64,000 nt of DNA, from NCBI RefSeq assembly GCF_030247605.1, contig NZ_JAOTSB010000008.1, positions 1 to 64,000 on the forward strand, given 5' to 3'. Every line of letters begins with the position of its first letter. The stretch's first letter is position 1. The notes below the pieces were generated by a model, which saw nothing but the letters and a program-made list of their open reading frames with translations, had not been told where the DNA came from and did not search any database. The position numbers and the translations under genes are program-made. Positions 24,617-33,409 of this stretch are shown here, piece by piece. The DNA comes from Acidaminobacter sp. (lineage in GTDB: Bacteria > Bacillota > Clostridia > Peptostreptococcales > Acidaminobacteraceae).

Positions 24617-26785
24617 TTACAAATCGATTTCGTCCAGCTTGTAGAGCTGGTGGGTTTCAATCAAATCCATCAATTTGATGGGATACTTCGAGTCGGTGGC
24701 ATAACCGGCACGCTTCAACGCCCAGGCCCCGAGGCTGCTGTCGAACATCACGGTGCGGAAGGTTTCGTAGCGGGCACCGGTCAGCAAGAATTTCTTGTGG
24801 TCCGCCCAGCTTTCGTTGGCGCTGTAGTAAGCTCTGAATTTCGCATCCACTCTAAAGGCAACGCCGTTGTATTCCTCCCAGGTGTTGGAGGTGACGGAGC
24901 CGGCAGGGCCGCTGCCCTTGATGCCAAAGAGGTTGGAGGAAAGGCGGCCGGTGTATTTGTCGACGGGGACGCTCTGGCCCCATCCGGTCTCGAGGATCGC
25001 CTGAGCGGCTTGCAGGGCGGCGGACATGCCGGACTGGCGGAAATCGTACACCGCCAGATTGGAGGCCATACTGAGGAATTTGCTTTTTTCAATAATGGGC
25101 TGCGGTCCATAGATCTTGCCCGTGTAGACCATGACAGCAACTTCCTCGGTTTCAACAATTTGGCCGTTAGTTGTCGTGGCCACGGCTTTGAGCTTGTACT
25201 GGCCATCATCGCCAGGGACCGGGGTATAGGTGAATTCAGTCGCGCTGCCTTGGAGGGACGCGACAATTTTTTGTTTGCCCGTCGATGTCCGGGTTAGGAT
25301 GTAGCGAATCCCGGAGAGTTCAAAATTGCTCAGGGCGCTGAGCTTGGCAGGGACAGCGGTGGTGATGACCTGATCCGGTCCTGCGCCTCGAAGGAGCAGC
25401 CGGTTGGAGCCGCTGAGCACAACTGCCACGGGATCGCTGGTATACCACTCACCAGTCATGTCCTTGACACGGACCAGAAGCTCCTTGCTGCCTGAGTAAG
25501 CCGGTCCAGGGAACCAGACGTGAGCGCCGTAAGGGATTTGAGCCAGGTACTCTTCTTTCTGAGTGACGGGATCACGAAGGATATATTCGGTCGCCTGAGC
25601 ATCAAAATTTCGAACGGCTATGAGGGAGACCGGTTTGCTGATGGTCTGCCCGGCCTTGACGCCGCCCAGGGCGAGGCGCCGTGGCACATTCACCGCGAGG
25701 GTCACGGTTTGTCCCGGATAGGCTTGATGTTTCTGATCATAGGCGGTGACCTTCAGAGCCACGTCGCCGTTATATTCTACAGTTGGGGTCCACGCGTAAG
25801 TGCCCAGCGGATCTTGGACGTCTGTGGCGAGGGTTTTCCCTGTAGCGAGATGAACGATCTCATACTTCACGTAAGCTGCGCCAAAGTTGAGGCGTGCGCT
25901 CAGGTTGACCGTGCCCGTCGCGGGTTGGCCGGCCTCAACGCCGGTGACCATCAAGGCCACAGCAGGACTGATACTTATGGTTACGGGAACTGCATCGCCG
26001 CCGAGGAACTGGCCACTTTCAGAATAAAGGGCTGCGGTGAGGACTTTTGCGCCCTGGTCTCTCATTTTAGGATTCCAGGTGTAGGAACCGGACAAATCGC
26101 TGCCTTGGGCAATCACCAAACCCTTACCGGTTGAAGGATCCACCAGGAGGTATTTGATCTTGGCGGCATTCTCTGGGGGCGCGGCCGTAAAGGCCGACTG
26201 AAGGGTGGTGGTGCCGGGGATGAGGGCGTTAGGCTTGATCGAGGTGAGTTTGATGTCGAAGAAAGGCTCGATCACTGCGCTCGTCGAAGAATCCACACGT
26301 ACGGTTCGGGTCTCGCCCTCCCAGGAAATGCCCACGCCCAAAGCGTTGCTGATCAGGCGCAGGGGCACAAAGGTCCGGTCCTGATGGATGAAGGGCTGTA
26401 CGTCGCTGAACTGGTACTGCTTAAGGCCGTCGATGGTGTAGTCCACGAGGCTGCGGTCGATTCTGAGGAGGATGGTTCTGGTGCCTTTTTCGATCAAAAC
26501 AGAGCGGTCGGCCGCGTTCCAGGTGACCTCGGCGCCCAGGGTTTCGGAAACAACGCGAAGGGGAACGACAGTGCGGTCGTTTTTGATCATAGGCGCCGGG
26601 TCTGCGGTGATGGTCTGGCCATCAATGATGAGGTTGACCAGTGGGGTGGTGGCTGGGGCGGCGAAGGAAGGTGTCAGAATGCCGAAGGTCGCGGTTAAAA
26701 ATGCGGTGAGCAGGACGGCTTTGATTTTTTTGTTTTTTGCCGCGGAGAGGATCAGTTTTGGTGATGAATCAAGTTTAAAGATCAT
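24617..26785 (-). CDS. secreted stalk-domain protein with C-terminal glucosaminidase
   Basis: 722-residue exported protein. A long signal region with hydrophobic core (AVLLTAFLTATFGIL) ends near residue 43. Two copper-amine-oxidase N-terminal-like (stalk) repeats follow, with NDRTVVPLRVVSETLGAEVTW and QDRTFVPLRLISNALGVGISW. The middle (about 155-560) consists of about four immunoglobulin-like repeats of about 90 residues. The C-terminal 150 residues form a glucosaminidase domain of the FlgJ/LytD type (AAQAILETGWGQS with its Glu, NLFGIKG). It probably cuts peptidoglycan. It is monocistronic. Confidence 0.9.
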   Translation of the reverse strand: MIFKLDSSPKLILSAAKNKKIKAVLLTAFLTATFGILTPSFAAPATTPLVNLIIDGQTITADPAPMIKNDRTVVPLRVVSETLGAEVTWNAADRSVLIEKGTRTILLRIDRSLVDYTIDGLKQYQFSDVQPFIHQDRTFVPLRLISNALGVGISWEGETRTVRVDSSTSAVIEPFFDIKLTSIKPNALIPGTTTLQSAFTAAPPENAAKIKYLLVDPSTGKGLVIAQGSDLSGSYTWNPKMRDQGAKVLTAALYSESGQFLGGDAVPVTISISPAVALMVTGVEAGQPATGTVNLSARLNFGAAYVKYEIVHLATGKTLATDVQDPLGTYAWTPTVEYNGDVALKVTAYDQKHQAYPGQTVTLAVNVPRRLALGGVKAGQTISKPVSLIAVRNFDAQATEYILRDPVTQKEEYLAQIPYGAHVWFPGPAYSGSKELLVRVKDMTGEWYTSDPVAVVLSGSNRLLLRGAGPDQVITTAVPAKLSALSNFELSGIRYILTRTSTGKQKIVASLQGSATEFTYTPVPGDDGQYKLKAVATTTNGQIVETEEVAVMVYTGKIYGPQPIIEKSKFLSMASNLAVYDFRQSGMSAALQAAQAILETGWGQSVPVDKYTGRLSSNLFGIKGSGPAGSVTSNTWEEYNGVAFRVDAKFRAYYSANESWADHKKFLLTGARYETFRTVMFDSSLGAWALKRAGYATDSKYPIKLMDLIETHQLYKLDEIDL

Positions 26786-27031
26786 GGTGTGAATTCCCCC
26801 AATATTGGTTGATGGGTGATGCGGCGATTAATGAGACCATCGGCAGAAAATGCTTTAATTTTAGACGTGTGAATAGGGTGAAAAGTTTCATCATACTTAA
26901 GGATAGCATATTTGGGAGAGAGTTGGGAGATTGAAGGGCAAGTGGGGACTATGAGTCGGATCAGGCATCAAGAAATTGATCGAAGGACTGGGGAATTGAA
27001 ATGGCTTGCAAATAAGTTTTTAAAAAATGGG
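26786..27031. other. intergenic region between divergent secreted-protein genes
   Basis: Holds the minus-strand start region of the stalk-domain gene and one ACCATCGGCA copy at 26836-26845. I see no gene here. GGGGGAATTCACACC on the plus strand is the complement of that gene's ribosome site. Confidence 0.5.
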
Positions 27032-27130
27032 TATAAATGTAGCGGAAGTGATGAATGTGAGGACCATATGGACGCGTTTCCCCACAGGAGCCAAAAGCGT
27101 AACCGACCAAGAAATTAGGTCGGTTTTTTT
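27032..27130 (+). ncRNA. candidate structured cis-regulatory leader with terminator (copy 2)
   Basis: A -10-like TATAAA at 27032-27037 precedes a hairpin TGTGAGGA/TCCCCACA (27056-27086) whose loop contains GGACGC (27070-27075). GGAGCC follows (27087-27092), then GCGTAACCGACC (27097-27108). CCGACC pairs with GGTCGG (27118-27123), followed by T8. The stem differs in sequence from copy 1 at 4.2 kb but pairs equally well, while the blocks and their spacing are identical. Confidence 0.55.
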
Positions 27131-27258
27131 ATTGGGGAAAATACTGCTAAAAAAGGGGGTGGCCATGTAAGTGTGCTTGATGTTGAGGTTTATTCTAGAT
27201 TATGTAAGGTTAAGAGATGTTGGCAATGCAACCTGTATACAATTTGGAGGTCTTGAAA

Positions 27259-29460
27259 ATGTGTTTGAAAAAAGTTGGGCTATTGTTGCTGATGGCCATC
27301 CTCGTTTGGGGGATGATGCCTGCAGGCTATGCTGTGAACGATCGGGACGGTAATGTTGAGGAGGGTGTCGAAGAAGCACCCAAAATGGACAATAAGCCAG
27401 ATCCACTCACCACTGAGCAATTGGAGTTGAAGGGTAAGGCTTTTGAAGCAAAATTAAGTGGCAAGGATGCTGGCAATACAGTCGAAGTCGCCAAAGGGCA
27501 ATTTGTTGAACTGGCCCGCGAAGGAGAAGGGGCTATTTGGACTGTGCTTGGGGAGTTTGCGGATTTAGCGCATAACTCAATGCCTGAACCGGACAGAGCG
27601 GTTGACAACACAACGATTTGGGTTCCTGACTTTAGCCGGGACTATTACATGGACCTATTATTCGATGATGCCAAAGGCGCGAATTCCATGCGCAACTATT
27701 ACATTGAGCAGTCTTCCAACCGTTACACGGTGCATGGGGATGTGACGGATTGGGTGGAAGTGCCTGGTAATCTTGTGGATTATGATGATAATCCTGATTC
27801 CAATGTTTGGTACTTCCTTGAAGACAGCGTCAACAGCTGGTATGCATCTCAGATTGCAGCAGGGAAGACACCTGCTGAGATCAATGCCTATTTAAGTCAG
27901 TTTGATGTTTGGGACCGCTATGACTACAATGGGAATGGCAATTTTGATGAACCTGATGGTTATATTGATACCTTCCAGTCTGTCCATGCTGGTTATGGCG
28001 AAGAAGGCGGCGGGGCACCTACAACTATTTGGAGCCATAGCTGGTACGCTCGATATAACTTAATAGGTTTTGATGGACCTGCATTTAACTTATATGGTGG
28101 GATCCAAATTGGAGACAGCGACTATTGGGTTGGTAAGTACACCGTTCAACCTGAAAACGGCGGAGTAGGTGTCTTTGCCCATGAATTTGGCCACGACCTC
28201 GGACTGCCTGATCTTTATGACTATTATGGAGAGAATGGAACAGGTTTCTGGACGTTGATGTCTTCAGGCTCTTGGATGAATGACGGTTTAGATGACATTG
28301 GTTCCAAACCAAGTCATATGGGTGCCTGGGAGAAATTCCAACTTGGTTGGCTGAATTACGAGGTCGCCAGAGCAGGTGTGAAATCTGTTCACAGACTGGG
28401 TCCAATGGAATTTAACACAAAACAGGCACAGGGGTTGTTTGTGATTTTGCCGCAGAAAGCGGTTACGAGCTTTATCGCAGATCCATTTGCAGGTAGTTAC
28501 TTCTACTTTAGTGGATCAGCCAATAATCTGAATAACAAGATGGTAAAATCATTCACCTTACCAGTAAGTGCAACATTAAATGCAAAAGTAAATTATGGAA
28601 TCGAAGAAGATTATGACTTTGCATACTTAATCATATCTACTGATGGTGGAGTAAATTGGTCAAATGTACCGACTAATCTTTCCAATCAACCTGATTTCGG
28701 TTTTGATGGTGATTCAGGCGGTTGGGTTGATTTAACAGCAGATTTAAGTGCTTATACAGGTCAGGTCATGATTGGATTCAAATATCTTTCTGATGGCGGT
28801 GTTAACTATGATGGTTTGATGGTAGACGACATAACTGTCTCAGGTGATGCTGCAACCTATGGTGCTGAATTAGACGAAGGTTGGACAATGACTGGTTTCA
28901 GAATCACCACAGGAACAGAAGACAAATTTTTCAACCAATATTACGTCGCCGAATACAGATCCTACCTGGGCTATGACAGTGTTCTCAAAACAGGCCCATA
29001 TTACTTTGGGTATCCAACTATGCCTGATTTCGTCGACCACTTCCCATATCAAGACGGACTTTTGATTCACTATTGGGATACAGCACAAGCAGACAATAAT
29101 ACAGGATTACACCCAGGACAAGGTTTGCTGCTGCCAATTGATGCACATTATCAAGCACTTAAACGTGTAGATAATGGCATATGGCGCAACCGCATCCAGT
29201 CTTACGATTCAACCTTCTCCATTTCACCTACAGATGGTATTCCTAACATTCATCACAATGGCGTTCTTTCCCCTGTCCCTAGCCTCCCTGGTGTCAAGGT
29301 TTTCGACGACAGGATTACCTATTACGATCCAGCTAATCCATTAGGCAGTGTCATGAATCCAAACACCGGAACCATGATCACCGTCCTTCAAGAACCATAC
29401 CTGAAAGTCAAAAATCCACAGGCACCATTCATGCAAATTCAGGTTAGTCCTGCAAAATAG
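27259..29460 (+). CDS. M6 family metalloprotease (immune inhibitor A-like)
   Basis: 733-residue secreted zinc endopeptidase. The signal peptide KKVGLLLLMAILVWGMMPAGYA ends near residue 28 (given in the sequence as KKVGLLLLMA and onward). The zinc motif HEFGHDLGLPD begins at residue 308, in the M6 form with the third ligand Asp. Residues about 410-540 form a jelly-roll (MAM-like) insert, with DYDFAYLIISTDGG and GLMVDDITVSG, as in InhA proteins. GGAGGT lies 9 bases before ATG 27259. It may degrade extracellular proteins to supply amino acids. A terminator-bearing leader precedes it. Confidence 0.92.
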   Translation: MCLKKVGLLLLMAILVWGMMPAGYAVNDRDGNVEEGVEEAPKMDNKPDPLTTEQLELKGKAFEAKLSGKDAGNTVEVAKGQFVELAREGEGAIWTVLGEFADLAHNSMPEPDRAVDNTTIWVPDFSRDYYMDLLFDDAKGANSMRNYYIEQSSNRYTVHGDVTDWVEVPGNLVDYDDNPDSNVWYFLEDSVNSWYASQIAAGKTPAEINAYLSQFDVWDRYDYNGNGNFDEPDGYIDTFQSVHAGYGEEGGGAPTTIWSHSWYARYNLIGFDGPAFNLYGGIQIGDSDYWVGKYTVQPENGGVGVFAHEFGHDLGLPDLYDYYGENGTGFWTLMSSGSWMNDGLDDIGSKPSHMGAWEKFQLGWLNYEVARAGVKSVHRLGPMEFNTKQAQGLFVILPQKAVTSFIADPFAGSYFYFSGSANNLNNKMVKSFTLPVSATLNAKVNYGIEEDYDFAYLIISTDGGVNWSNVPTNLSNQPDFGFDGDSGGWVDLTADLSAYTGQVMIGFKYLSDGGVNYDGLMVDDITVSGDAATYGAELDEGWTMTGFRITTGTEDKFFNQYYVAEYRSYLGYDSVLKTGPYYFGYPTMPDFVDHFPYQDGLLIHYWDTAQADNNTGLHPGQGLLLPIDAHYQALKRVDNGIWRNRIQSYDSTFSISPTDGIPNIHHNGVLSPVPSLPGVKVFDDRITYYDPANPLGSVMNPNTGTMITVLQEPYLKVKNPQAPFMQIQVSPAK

Positions 29461-29552
29461 TACAAAGTGCGATCTGTGAATGACATGTTGATCCTCAAAT
29501 ATTGACAAAATAATTTCGTGTAAATTCTGAAGTCAGATTGATCAATCCACAA

Positions 29553-29619
29553 GAGGGAAAGCAGCGCTGCGGAAGTTGGCCCCCTAACTTTCGGCATGAC
29601 GCTGCTTTCCCTCGTTTTT
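29553..29619 (+). terminator. large two-tier hairpin with T tail
   Basis: Outer stem GAGGGAAAGCAGCG (29553-29566) and CGCTGCTTTCCCTC (29600-29613) is perfect over 14 bases. An inner stem GGAAGTT/AACTTTC closes on CCCCCT-rich loop, and GTTTTT follows. It is longer than an ordinary terminator and could be the 3' part of a small RNA. The remaining bases of this 340-base gap hold an ACCATCGGCA copy at 29760 and TATAAT at 29661-29666, the probable -10 of the next gene. Confidence 0.65.
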
Positions 29620-29802
29620 GATTTCCGTTCATTTATTTTAGCAATGACGCAATATTTGGGTATAATAGAAAAGCTGACAAATCGAATCTATAATTGTTTG
29701 TCACAGCTAGAAAGCAGGTTTTGAAATTATTGATGATGGGCTGATGGGGTGGTTGGGTGACCATCGGCAAAACTTTCGCTTTTGAATTAGAGGAGGATCT
29801 TC

Positions 29803-30684
29803 ATGCAAAAAATAGTGCCGCATTTATGGTATGATACGGAAGCTGCTGAAGCTGCTGAGTTCTACATGTCACTATTCGAGAAATCCAGGCTCATCAGCAA
29901 AAACGTCCTCAAAGACACGCCTTCAGGTAACGCGGAAATTTTGATGATTCAGCTTGCCGGTCAGGAGTTTATGCTCATGTCAGCAGGTCCGTACTTCAAG
30001 TTTACGCCTGCGGTGTCCTTTCTGGTCTCCTGCAGCACACCTGAAGAGGTGGACGCTTTCTGGGGCAAACTGATTGAAGGCGGTGCTGCGCTCATGCCGC
30101 TGGACACTTATGACTTCAGCGCCAGATATGGCTGGCTGATGGACAAATACGGCTTGTCCTGGCAGTTTATGTGCACGGGGGATGCGCCTATCACACAAAA
30201 GATCAAACCGACCCTCATGTTTGTCGGTGATCAGTGCGGCAACGCTGAACCGGCGGCTGAGTTTTATGCCAGTCTCTTCAACAACTCTGAAATTGGCGGC
30301 ATCATGCGCTATGAAGAGGGCTGGGCACCAAACAAACCGGGAACGATTCAGCACATGCAATTTACCCTGGACGGTTATCAGATAGCCGCCATGGACAGTG
30401 CTTATGAGCACGATTTCACTTTTAATGAGGCGGTTTCCCTGGTGGTCCACTGCGATACCCAGGAGGAAATTGACCATTTCTGGGATGCCCTCAGTGCCGT
30501 TCCGGAAGCGGAGCAGTGCGGCTGGCTGAAGGACAAGTTTGGTCTTTCCTGGCAGATCGTGCCTTCCATTATGAATGACTTAATGGTGACCGAGGATACA
30601 GATCAGCTGGCTCGTGTCACCCAAGCCTTCCTCAAAATGAAGAAATTTGATCTTGAAACGCTGAAAGAGGCTGCGAAAGGCTAA
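29803..30684 (+). CDS. VOC/PhnB-like family protein, two glyoxalase-fold repeats
   Basis: 293 residues made of two PhnB-type domains (about 1-130 and 135-285). Each begins with the family form: VPHLWYDTEAAEAAEFYMSL and PTLMFVGDQCGNAEPAAEFY. Each also has the GWLMDKYGLSWQ / GWLKDKFGLSWQIVPS ending, known from 3-demethylubiquinone methyltransferase-like VOC proteins. Substrate unknown; a metal-dependent or binding role is likely. AGGAGG lies 8 bases upstream. Confidence 0.87.
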   Translation: MQKIVPHLWYDTEAAEAAEFYMSLFEKSRLISKNVLKDTPSGNAEILMIQLAGQEFMLMSAGPYFKFTPAVSFLVSCSTPEEVDAFWGKLIEGGAALMPLDTYDFSARYGWLMDKYGLSWQFMCTGDAPITQKIKPTLMFVGDQCGNAEPAAEFYASLFNNSEIGGIMRYEEGWAPNKPGTIQHMQFTLDGYQIAAMDSAYEHDFTFNEAVSLVVHCDTQEEIDHFWDALSAVPEAEQCGWLKDKFGLSWQIVPSIMNDLMVTEDTDQLARVTQAFLKMKKFDLETLKEAAKG

Positions 30685-30719
30685 GTTTTCCATAAATTTT
30701 GAACAAGGAGCGTCAAAGT

Positions 30720-31181
30720 ATGGCAAAAATCGTATCGAAAAGTAAGCCATCATGGAAGGCTAAACCTGAGGCTGGCACCAAGCCAGCTGCTCAAGGGAAA
30801 AGCACCGGAGGTTTGAAGACAACCGGAGGAGTAAAATCGTCAGGTGAATCGAAGTCCTTTGGGGGATCAAAGCCAGCGGGTGGCCCAAAGACCATGAGCG
30901 GATCAAAAACCTTTAGTGGATCGAAGCCATCAGGAGGGGAAAAATCAACCGGATTTGAAAAATTCTCTGATGGCGCCAAGTTTAACAATCCTGTCAAAGC
31001 TATGACAGACCAGCTGATTCTCGAATTGCTTCTGGAGGATGTTTTTGAAGAGCCAACGGATTACGGCGCAGTGAAGATTCAATCTTTTAAGAAAGCCGGC
31101 ATTCAAAGTGAGCAGCCGGGTGTCCTCGTCACTATGGAGGATGGATCGGCGTACGAAATTGTGATTAAGAAGGTTAAGTAA
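30720..31181 (+). CDS. Gly/Ser/Lys-repeat protein of unknown function
   Basis: 153-residue basic protein I do not recognise. Residues about 10-85 are a low-complexity array of degenerate five-to-seven-residue units of the form GG-S/V-K-x-S/T (GGLKTTGGVKSSGES, GSKTFSGSKPSGG). The C-terminal 70 residues look folded: a helix TDQLILELLLEDVFE, then beta segments GVLVTMEDGSAYEIVIKKVK. The repeats are nucleic-acid-binding-like in charge. AAGGAGCG precedes ATG 30720. It follows the PhnB-like gene by 35 bases and has its own terminator. Confidence 0.7.
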   Translation: MAKIVSKSKPSWKAKPEAGTKPAAQGKSTGGLKTTGGVKSSGESKSFGGSKPAGGPKTMSGSKTFSGSKPSGGEKSTGFEKFSDGAKFNNPVKAMTDQLILELLLEDVFEEPTDYGAVKIQSFKKAGIQSEQPGVLVTMEDGSAYEIVIKKVK

Positions 31182-31192
31182 GAAAGCGAATG

Positions 31193-31237
31193 GAGCGGAT
31201 CTCAGTGGTTTTAAACTGTTGATCCGCTTCTTTTTTT
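31193..31237 (+). terminator. intrinsic terminator
   Basis: GCGGATC (31195-31201) pairs with GATCCGC (31221-31227), with inner AGTGGTTTTAAACTGTT pairing, followed by TTC and T7. Confidence 0.85.
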
Positions 31238-31242
31238 GCGGT

Positions 31243-31344
31243 GCAATAGGTAAGCGGCCGCGATAGGCCAATGGCTGCGAACACCAACTCCCCCCCAAAA
31301 AAAAAATAGAAATGTGGAAGTTGGTGTCTGACACCCGCTTCTTG
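31243..31344. repeat. palindromic repeat split by a homopolymer tract
   Basis: GCAATAGGTAAGCGGCCGCG and ATAGGCCAATGGC precede GAACACCAACT; after C8/A10 tracts come GAAGTTGGTGTC and TGACACCCGCTTC. The A/C tract inside the loop is unusual for the family. Confidence 0.55.
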
Positions 31345-31421
31345 TTACTAAAAATATTTTCATAAAAACGTTGATTTTAACTCGGATTCGAAAAAAAATT
31401 TCATTATTTCAAAATTATTTA

Positions 31422-31450
31422 TTGAATATTCAGAATTCATGTGTTATAGT
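31422..31450 (+). promoter_or_regulatory. promoter of the first Pepco-like gene
   Basis: TTGAAT (31422-31427), 17-base spacer, TATAGT (31445-31450), in a very AT-rich stretch. The untranslated leader is about 75 bases. Confidence 0.7.
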
Positions 31451-31531
31451 CAATTTAACAAATACATAAATAATTTTACCTGAACAAATAATATCAACAA
31501 AAATTTAACGAAAAATTAGGAGGGAATAAAC

Positions 31532-31900
31532 ATGAGTAAAAAAGATGTCATCCACGCTAACGATAGGATCCCTTTTGTCCTTAATGAAGATCTCGATTAC
31601 GACTTTATGCGCGGAGGAGACATGTTCCCTTCGAATTACAAAGAGGTTTCTGCTGAGGCCTTTGGAAATGCCTATGATCAGGCACTCACCAACATCAGCA
31701 GGTCTATTGCAAAACAAAGCGAAAAACAAATGGAAAATGGATTTAAAGTAGATCAGGTCACGCTGAATCTCGAGTTCAAACTGGATTCCTCCAGCGGCAG
31801 GATTGGGCTGGACGGATCAGCAAAAATTGAAGTTGTGCTAAAACCGGCAGATCAAGTTCAAGTGTTTGAGGTAACAAAAAAATTTGGTGCGGCAGTTTAA
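31532..31900 (+). CDS. small Pepco/trypsin-co-occurring-domain-like protein, paralogue 1
   Basis: 122-residue protein. It begins with IPFVLNEDLDYDFM, has a helix AEAFGNAYDQALTNISRSI with QSEKQ, and ends with strands QVTLNLEFKLDSSSG and GSAKIEVVLKP. This order (IPF-V-ED start, helix, then L-EF...SG...G-AKI-V strands) resembles the Pepco and trypsin-co-occurring (Trypco) domains reported in NTP-dependent conflict systems; the match is by eye and tentative. It is paralogous to the protein at 35033-35359. AGGAGGG lies 8 bases before the ATG. Confidence 0.7.
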   Translation: MSKKDVIHANDRIPFVLNEDLDYDFMRGGDMFPSNYKEVSAEAFGNAYDQALTNISRSIAKQSEKQMENGFKVDQVTLNLEFKLDSSSGRIGLDGSAKIEVVLKPADQVQVFEVTKKFGAAV

Positions 31901-31907
31901 AAGAGAA

Positions 31908-31950
31908 GGGCAGCCGGCGCGGTAACGCGCCAGCTGCCCTATATTATTTT
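31908..31950. terminator. terminator between converging genes
   Basis: GGGCAGC-CG-GCGCG pairs with CGCGC-CA-GCTGCCC around GTAA, followed by a T-rich tail; it lies 10 bases from the stop of the opposing M48 gene. Confidence 0.85.
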
Positions 31951-31960
31951 TTGCGATTAT

Positions 31961-33229
31961 CTACTGTCCACCAAGCCTCTCAATCGCCTCAATCCGTTGA
32001 CTGATGGGCGGGTGTGTGTAGGTGAGTTTGACGGCCAGGGGGTGAGGGGTCAGGTTGGAGAAATTCTCACGAGCTAGAATTTTGAGGGCGCGAGTCATGG
32101 CTGGGCCGCTGGTGGTGGAGGCGGCGAAACCATCGGCCGCATACTCTGCCCTGCGGGAGATTGCGGTAAGGGGAATGCCAAGCAGGAATCCGAGGGGATC
32201 CGTGAGCATCCCAAAGTGGAGAAGGGCAAAACCAAGGTGCGGATTGGAAAACCCGAAGGACGACGCCCAACTGCCTGAAGCGGTCAGGAAAAACAGGAGC
32301 AGCGCGAGGGTCGCCCCAATCTGGACCACGGACAGCAGGAAATTCTTTAGGACGTCCTTATGCTTGGCATGGCCAATTTCATGGGCCAAGACGGCCACAA
32401 CCTCTTCGAGACCACACTTTTCAATGAGTGTATCATAGAGCACAATGTGCTTGAAACGGCCAAAGCCGGAGAAAAAGGCATTGAGCCGGGTAGAACGCTT
32501 AGAGGCGTCCATCACGCTGATTTCCTTAATGGCGTAACCGGTGTTGTCCGCCAGCCCGACGATTTGATCGTACAGGGGTCCCGACCTCAGAGGCGTCAGG
32601 GTATTGAACAGTCGAATGAAGACTTTTGTATACAAAAGATTTACGACCAGAGTCACCAGAACAATCAGCAGCCATGCGATCAGCCAGACCTGGACCCATG
32701 CCGCCCCGCTGCCTGGCCCAGAAGACGCCTTAAACAGATTTAAATACAGCCACAGCAGGCAGTAAAGCAGGCCTCCGCCCAGCAGCAGGCCCAGGATGAC
32801 CGACTTGATCTGATCCAGAACAAACACGCGCGATGTCGTGGCGTTAAAGCCATAGCGCGACTCTATGCCAAAGGTTCTGTAGAGTTTGAAGCCCAGGTTC
32901 AGGGTGTACTGGAGCAAATAAACCAGTCCCAGAAAAACAAGCACCCTCAGAATCTCGTGACCGGTCAGGCCGTCAGCGCGCTGGGCCAGGTACGGAAAAC
33001 CCTTGAATAGGAGCACTGCGACCAGCGCCCCGGTGTTGACAACCCGTGAGATCATGGCAAGTCTGTGGGTTTCCATGGTGTAGTCGAGCCAGCGCTGATA
33101 TTGAGCCGAGTCGTAGACATCCCGGACATTTTCTGGGATAGGCTGGCTGCGGCGGCGGTAGTTTAACAGGCTGATGGTTGTTTCCAGCACCAGCGTGAAA
33201 ATGACGATTAGGATTGTAAAGATTAGCAT
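31961..33229 (-). CDS. M48 family metallopeptidase (Ste24/HtpX-like)
   Basis: 422-residue integral membrane zinc protease. The N-terminal half has about five hydrophobic helices, as in the Ste24 (CAAX protease) N-domain. The active site is AVLAHEIGHAKHKDV (HExxH at about residue 280). The third ligand Glu is in RRAEYAADGFAA, the usual form of M48. AAAGGAGGG precedes the start at 33229; an upstream in-frame ATG at 33262 is less likely. It probably degrades damaged membrane proteins. It lies between the two Pepco-like genes, on the opposite strand. Confidence 0.92.
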   Translation of the reverse strand: MLIFTILIVIFTLVLETTISLLNYRRRSQPIPENVRDVYDSAQYQRWLDYTMETHRLAMISRVVNTGALVAVLLFKGFPYLAQRADGLTGHEILRVLVFLGLVYLLQYTLNLGFKLYRTFGIESRYGFNATTSRVFVLDQIKSVILGLLLGGGLLYCLLWLYLNLFKASSGPGSGAAWVQVWLIAWLLIVLVTLVVNLLYTKVFIRLFNTLTPLRSGPLYDQIVGLADNTGYAIKEISVMDASKRSTRLNAFFSGFGRFKHIVLYDTLIEKCGLEEVVAVLAHEIGHAKHKDVLKNFLLSVVQIGATLALLLFFLTASGSWASSFGFSNPHLGFALLHFGMLTDPLGFLLGIPLTAISRRAEYAADGFAASTTSGPAMTRALKILARENFSNLTPHPLAVKLTYTHPPISQRIEAIERLGGQ

Positions 33230-33409
33230 GCTATGGCCCTCCTTTGAGTGCAGCTGTGTCACAGACTATTGTACCCAACTTTGCGCCACACTATTTACAA
33301 AAACTTTTTAGTCGTGATTATGCAATCCCATTCTATTTACGGGTAATAGACATAACATAGACAGAATATGCCGCTGTACACAGGAAATTTTGAAATTGGA
33401 GGCGTCCGC

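Noticed and set aside
24569..25297. 242-codon open frame on the plus strand
   Set aside because: It runs through a terminator hairpin and is antisense to the glucosaminidase domain.
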